Shown here piece by piece: positions 57,351 to 64,000 of a stretch of 64,000 nucleotides of DNA. Every line of letters starts with the position of its first letter. Within the stretch, counting starts at the first letter, position 1. The position numbers and the translations under genes were made by a program. The DNA comes from Arthrobacter antioxidans (GTDB lineage: Bacteria; Actinomycetota; Actinomycetes; Actinomycetales; Micrococcaceae), in contig NZ_CP095501.1 of NCBI RefSeq assembly GCF_023100725.1, forward strand, positions 2,480,001-2,544,000, written 5' to 3'. The notes below the pieces were generated by a model. It made no database searches and had not been told where the DNA came from. It saw nothing but the letters and a program-made list of their open reading frames with translations.

Positions 57351-58094
57351 CTAATGATCGCTTGCGCGCTGTCTCAGTTCCGAGACGACGGATGCCACGT
57401 CGCCGTCCTTCACGAGCCGTCCGTTCTCGAGCAGGATCCCGCGTTCGCAGACACTCGACACCAGGTCGAGGTCGTGGCTCACGACGATGAGGGTCTTCCC
57501 CGCGGCTGCGAGCTCCCTGATCTTCGCCAGGCATTTCCGCTGGAACGGCTCGTCCCCGACGGCGAGGATCTCGTCGACGAGGAAGATGTCCGGATCCGTG
57601 TGGACCGCGATCGAGAACGCGAGCCGGAGGTACATGCCCGACGAGTAGAACTTCACCTCGGTGTCGATGAACTCGCCGATCTCGGCGAACTCGATGATGG
57701 AGTCGAACCGTTCCTCGATGTCCTGCTGGGACATGCCGAGGATGGCCCCGTTGAGGTACACGTTCTCCCGCCCGCTGAGGTCGTGGTGGAACCCGGCCCC
57801 GACCTCGATGAGTCCGGCGAGGTGTCCTCGTGTGCGGATGACCCCTGCATCCGGCTGGAGCACCCCCGAGATCAGCTTGAGGAGGGTCGACTTGCCTGAG
57901 CCGTTGAGGCCCAGCAGGGCGACGGTCTCCCCGGTCCGCACCGTGAACCCGACGTCGTCGAGTGCCTTGAACTTCTGGACGAGCTCACCCCTCCGGCCGC
58001 GGACGAACCAGACGAAGGCCTCCTTCAGCGAGCGGGTATGGCGGAGGACGAAGCGCTTCTGCAGTCCGGTGGCGACGATCGCATCGGTGGCCAT
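57351..58094 (-). CDS. Polysaccharide export ABC ATP-binding protein (Wzt/RfbE/TagH type)
   Basis: A 247-residue ATPase that, with the permease encoded just upstream, exports a lipid-linked polysaccharide. It has Walker A GLNGSGKST, a divergent signature YSSGMYLRL typical of this export group, and Walker B IFLVDEILAVGD. HLAGLIEVGAGFHHDLSGREN is a family landmark. No C-terminal carbohydrate-binding domain is present, as in mycobacterial Rv3781-type exporters. It starts 2 bases after the permease stop. Confidence 0.93.
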   Translation of the reverse strand: MATDAIVATGLQKRFVLRHTRSLKEAFVWFVRGRRGELVQKFKALDDVGFTVRTGETVALLGLNGSGKSTLLKLISGVLQPDAGVIRTRGHLAGLIEVGAGFHHDLSGRENVYLNGAILGMSQQDIEERFDSIIEFAEIGEFIDTEVKFYSSGMYLRLAFSIAVHTDPDIFLVDEILAVGDEPFQRKCLAKIRELAAAGKTLIVVSHDLDLVSSVCERGILLENGRLVKDGDVASVVSELRQRASDH

Positions 58095-58096
58095 CC

Positions 58097-58942
58097 TCAG
58101 AGCTCCTGGGCGAAGTTGACCGACAGGCGCCGGAAGACGAGCTGGCCGATGAACAGGATCACCAGTGAGAGGACTGCCGCGACGGGCACCCACAGACCGA
58201 GGAGGTCGGGCATCAGCGTGGGCCCGGACGTCGTGTCCTCGAGGGTGGGGACCCAGAAGCCGAGATGGAACAGTTCGACCGCGACGGTCATCGGGTTCAG
58301 CTGGTACAGGAAGAACCACTTGCCGAGCGCGTCGCTGACCAGGATCCAGCTGTAGAGGACCGGCGACGCCCAGGTGACCACCATGAGGATCATGTCGACG
58401 AGGTTCTCCGCATCCCGGAAGTACACATTGACCGCCCCGAACAGCAGTCCGAGCCCGGCCGCCAGGCAGGCGACGATCAGGAAACCGACGAGCACCAGGA
58501 ACAGCTGAAGGACGCCCGGACGCCAGCCGACGACGAGGCAGGCGCCGCCGAGGACGAGGAGTTGCGGGAAGAAGTGGACGGCCGACACCCAGACCGCGGA
58601 GATGGGGAACAGCTCGCGCGGGAGGTAGATCTTCTTGATGAGGTCCCGGTTCTCCACGATCGACCGCGTCGCGTTGCCGAAGGCCTCGGTGAAGAAGTTG
58701 ATGAGCACGATCCCGGAGAACAGGTAGATCGCGTAGTTCTCCGTCGTGCCCTGGAGGTTGAGGAAGATCCCCAGCGCCACGTAGTAGACGGAGAACTGCA
58801 GGAGCGGTTTGAGGTACGACCAGAGGAGACCCAGCACGGATCCGCGGTAGCGGACCCGGATCTCCTTCCGGACGAGGAGCCGCAGGAGGAACCGGTTCTT
58901 CAGGACAGCCGCAAGTCCGCCACCAGCACCCGGTGTCTGCAT
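58097..58942 (-). CDS. Polysaccharide export ABC permease (Wzm/TagG type)
   Basis: A 281-residue ABC-2 membrane protein with six helices. The N-terminal LLVRKEIRVRYRGSVLGLLW is the hallmark cytoplasmic helix of Wzm/TagG, and VNVYFRDAENLVDMILMV another landmark. The ATG at 58942 begins MQTPGAGGGLAAVLKNRF; the longer frame overlaps glfT2. It is predicted to move galactan attached to a polyprenyl lipid. Confidence 0.92.
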   Translation of the reverse strand: MQTPGAGGGLAAVLKNRFLLRLLVRKEIRVRYRGSVLGLLWSYLKPLLQFSVYYVALGIFLNLQGTTENYAIYLFSGIVLINFFTEAFGNATRSIVENRDLIKKIYLPRELFPISAVWVSAVHFFPQLLVLGGACLVVGWRPGVLQLFLVLVGFLIVACLAAGLGLLFGAVNVYFRDAENLVDMILMVVTWASPVLYSWILVSDALGKWFFLYQLNPMTVAVELFHLGFWVPTLEDTTSGPTLMPDLLGLWVPVAAVLSLVILFIGQLVFRRLSVNFAQEL

Positions 58943-58983
58943 GGCGCCCGGCAGGTCCGCTGCGGACCCTCGCACCCCGCTGC

Positions 58984-62231
<3,248 letters not shown>

Positions 62232-62271
62232 TTAAGGCTACCCGACGGAAGCCGAGGCCCTTCCAACCGGA

Positions 62272-62296
62272 GGGGCGGTCCGACACCGACCGCCCC
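62272..62296 (-). terminator. Terminator after the acyltransferase gene
   Basis: A 9-bp perfect stem (62272-62280 with 62288-62296) and 7-base loop, 11 bases beyond the acyltransferase stop on the minus strand and just before the glf promoter region. Confidence 0.6.
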
Positions 62297-62306
62297 CACC
62301 ACCGGC

Positions 62307-64000
62307 CTACAGACGGACGGTCTCGTCGAAGCGCTGGGTGAAGATCGGCAGCATGGTCCTGAGGTAGGTGGCGCTGACGTGGTTGTCGTCGATGTACACG
62401 AAGACGTTGCCCACCACGGCCGGGCACACCTCGTCCCGGCACAGGTAGTCGGTGAAGTCCAGGAAGGCGATGTTCGGGGCCTGTTCGAGCAGTTCGGCGA
62501 CCGGCGGCTGATCGGTGAGGGTCTCAGCGCGGGGAGGGTTGCACTCCGGGCTTTCCGCACCCTGCGTCTCGACGCAGAGCACCCGACTCGTCCCGAAGCG
62601 CGGATTGTCGCGGACGGCCGCCACCTGGATGCCGCTGTCGTCGAGCATCCGTGCCGTCCGGGCGAACCCGGCCGGCAGGAGGTCCTGCGGATCATCGCTC
62701 CGGGCCACCGTTCCGACCGTGTAGACGAGGTCGGGCGCCTGCTTCAGCACGTAATCGGTCACCGCCGCGTTCCACTGCTCGCACTCCGGTGTGCGTCCCT
62801 CCGGACCCGACCCGTACTTGCATCCTCCCAGCAGGACGAACGTCAGCTTCCAGCCCCTCTCCTGCGCCATCGCGGCCAGCGGGACCGACCACTGCTGGGA
62901 ATGCGAATCGCCCACGACGATGATGTCCCGCACGGGCGTGGAGGGAGGATCGATGACGTAGCACTCACTCCGGATCAGTTCGTCCTCGGGTTCGTCGTCC
63001 CCGGCACACACCCTGTCGAGCTGGAAGTACTCCTTGCCCATCTCGGTGGTCGCGGGGATCAGTGGGACCCCCTCGGGAGCGGACAGGTCGAGGAGCGGGT
63101 CCAGCACCAGCGCGCCGGGATTGTTCGTGTCGGCGTTCGCGGCGACGTCCCGGGCCTGCTGGGTGATGAGGTGCTGCCAGCCGGCCAGGGGTGCGGCGAC
63201 CAGCGCCACGCTGACGGCCAGGACCACCACGGCACGACGCCGCCGCCTGTCCGCCCACGCCAGTGCCCGCATGGGCCGCTCGACGAAGCGCATCGTCAGG
63301 TACGCGAGTACGAGCGACACGGCGATGACGATGAAGCCGCCCAGGACACCTGGCGAGGGCCGGTCCTGCCAGATGAGGGCCAGCACCAGGACCGGCCAGT
63401 GCCACAGGTACAGGGCGTAGGACAGGTCGCCGACGCGGACCAGGGGCTTGGCGGACAGGAAGCGGTCAGCGCCGATGGCGCTGCCGGTCTGGCCTGCGAC
63501 GATCACCAGCGCTGCGGCCAGCAGCGGCCACAGCGCGACATATCCGGGGAACTGGCCCTGGACATCGAGGATGAAGCCGCCGCTGAGCATCGCGACGACA
63601 CCCACCCAGCCGGCGAGGATGCGCAGTACGAGCGGCAGCCGGATGAACGGCAGGGCCAGGGCCAGCAGGGCGCCGAGTGCGAACTCCCACAGGCGTGCAC
63701 GGGTGTCGAAGTAGGCGTAGGCCTGGTTCGTGTACGTCTCCCAGATCGAGAACCCGAGCGAGGCGACGAACACGACGCCGAACACGAGCAGGACCACGCC
63801 ACGCACCCTGAGCCGGAACCTGCGGGCCAGCAGCGCACTGGCGAGGAACAGCAGGGGCCACAGGATGAACACCTGGCCCTGGACCGAGAGGGACCAGAAG
63901 TGCTGGAGGGGACTCGCGAGGCTGTGGTCGTCCGCGTAGTAGTCGACCGCGTTCGAGGCCAGAACCCAGTTCTGCACGTAGAACAGGGACGCCCAGGACT
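62307..64000 (-). CDS. Membrane acyltransferase with SGNH domain, OafA-like (5' end outside window)
   Basis: At least 563 residues, cut at the right edge of the window, so the start is not seen. The visible part begins in the acyltransferase_3 membrane domain (QNWVLASNAVDYYADDHSLA, then HFWSLSVQGQVFILWPLLF), crosses about eight helices and ends in an SGNH domain with IIVVGDSHSQQW and a C-terminal DDNHVSATYL (catalytic Ser, Asp and His). The common acyltransferase motif SVE before the Q is SVQ here. It probably O-acetylates a surface polysaccharide. The wreck at 44560-45745 is a relative. Confidence 0.9.
   Translation of the reverse strand, partial: SWASLFYVQNWVLASNAVDYYADDHSLASPLQHFWSLSVQGQVFILWPLLFLASALLARRFRLRVRGVVLLVFGVVFVASLGFSIWETYTNQAYAYFDTRARLWEFALGALLALALPFIRLPLVLRILAGWVGVVAMLSGGFILDVQGQFPGYVALWPLLAAALVIVAGQTGSAIGADRFLSAKPLVRVGDLSYALYLWHWPVLVLALIWQDRPSPGVLGGFIVIAVSLVLAYLTMRFVERPMRALAWADRRRRRAVVVLAVSVALVAAPLAGWQHLITQQARDVAANADTNNPGALVLDPLLDLSAPEGVPLIPATTEMGKEYFQLDRVCAGDDEPEDELIRSECYVIDPPSTPVRDIIVVGDSHSQQWSVPLAAMAQERGWKLTFVLLGGCKYGSGPEGRTPECEQWNAAVTDYVLKQAPDLVYTVGTVARSDDPQDLLPAGFARTARMLDDSGIQVAAVRDNPRFGTSRVLCVETQGAESPECNPPRAETLTDQPPVAELLEQAPNIAFLDFTDYLCRDEVCPAVVGNVFVYIDDNHVSATYLRTMLPIFTQRFDETVRL

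Overview
The window is high-GC DNA from an actinobacterium, most likely Arthrobacter or a close Micrococcaceae relative. This rests on the gene order sigR-rsrA / aroA-rsgA / hisN, on ftsE-ftsX-M23 hydrolase-smpB-ssrA with prfB beside it, on a 24-residue bL37-type ribosomal protein, on a tmRNA tag of the form AEQKRTDFALAA, and on galactan genes (glf, glfT2) with an ABC exporter. No database search could be run. Family names come from motifs read directly in the translated sequence.

Layout. 1-6.3 kb: an oligopeptide-type ABC importer operon (binding lipoprotein, two permeases, double ATPase), closed by a strong two-way terminator. 6.3-17.5 kb: core genes on both strands: an MDR oxidoreductase, bL37, the thiol-stress pair rsrA/sigR, a DoxX-family protein, aroA, rsgA, a cold-shock gene, hisN, a methyltransferase, and a manganese-type ABC importer with its own MntR/DtxR regulator. 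A perfect inverted repeat covers the start codon of the importer's first gene. 17.5-27.2 kb: YbdK-like ligase, GH36 alpha-galactosidase with its own operator, tmRNA, smpB, a coiled-coil M23 hydrolase next to ftsX/ftsE, and prfB.

27.2-31.9 kb: a compact tad (Flp pilus) operon on the minus strand, reading tadA-tadB-tadC-small pilin-like protein-tadE-tadE-tadG. Upstream of tadA its usual partners (tadZ/cpaE, rcpC/cpaB, prepilin peptidase) are absent. In their place is about 6 kb of accessory DNA with small genes, a broken antitoxin, a YgiB/YgiC-like lipoprotein/ATP-grasp pair, a tRNA-like hairpin, a nitrilase and several micro-ORFs. This is bounded on the far side by a second, decayed copy of the tadA 5' end (38.32-38.64 kb), so the accessory block lies between direct repeats.

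38.8-44.5 kb: two large secreted proteins, a metzincin-type protease and a GH25 muramidase. Both end in the same roughly 490-residue array of LGFP cell-wall-binding repeats. The two arrays are about 1.49 kb each and appear to differ at one base, so they were duplicated or converted very recently. 44.5-45.7 kb is the wreck of an OafA/SGNH acyltransferase gene. 45.7-51.5 kb is a surface-polysaccharide block (flippase, two GT2 enzymes, DUF2304 protein, large polytopic protein). 51.7-54.6 kb holds a lipoprotein serpin and an IS110-family element whose recombinase carries an extra C-terminal helix-turn-helix. 54.6-64 kb holds a GT-C glycosyltransferase, an orphan iron-siderophore-type binding lipoprotein, a Wzm/Wzt-like exporter, GlfT2, Glf, and the 3' part of an intact OafA/SGNH acyltransferase that runs off the window.

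Together, the right half makes, exports and modifies a galactofuranose-containing cell-wall polysaccharide. It also encodes secreted enzymes with repeats able to bind the wall. The left half is mainly housekeeping and nutrient uptake.
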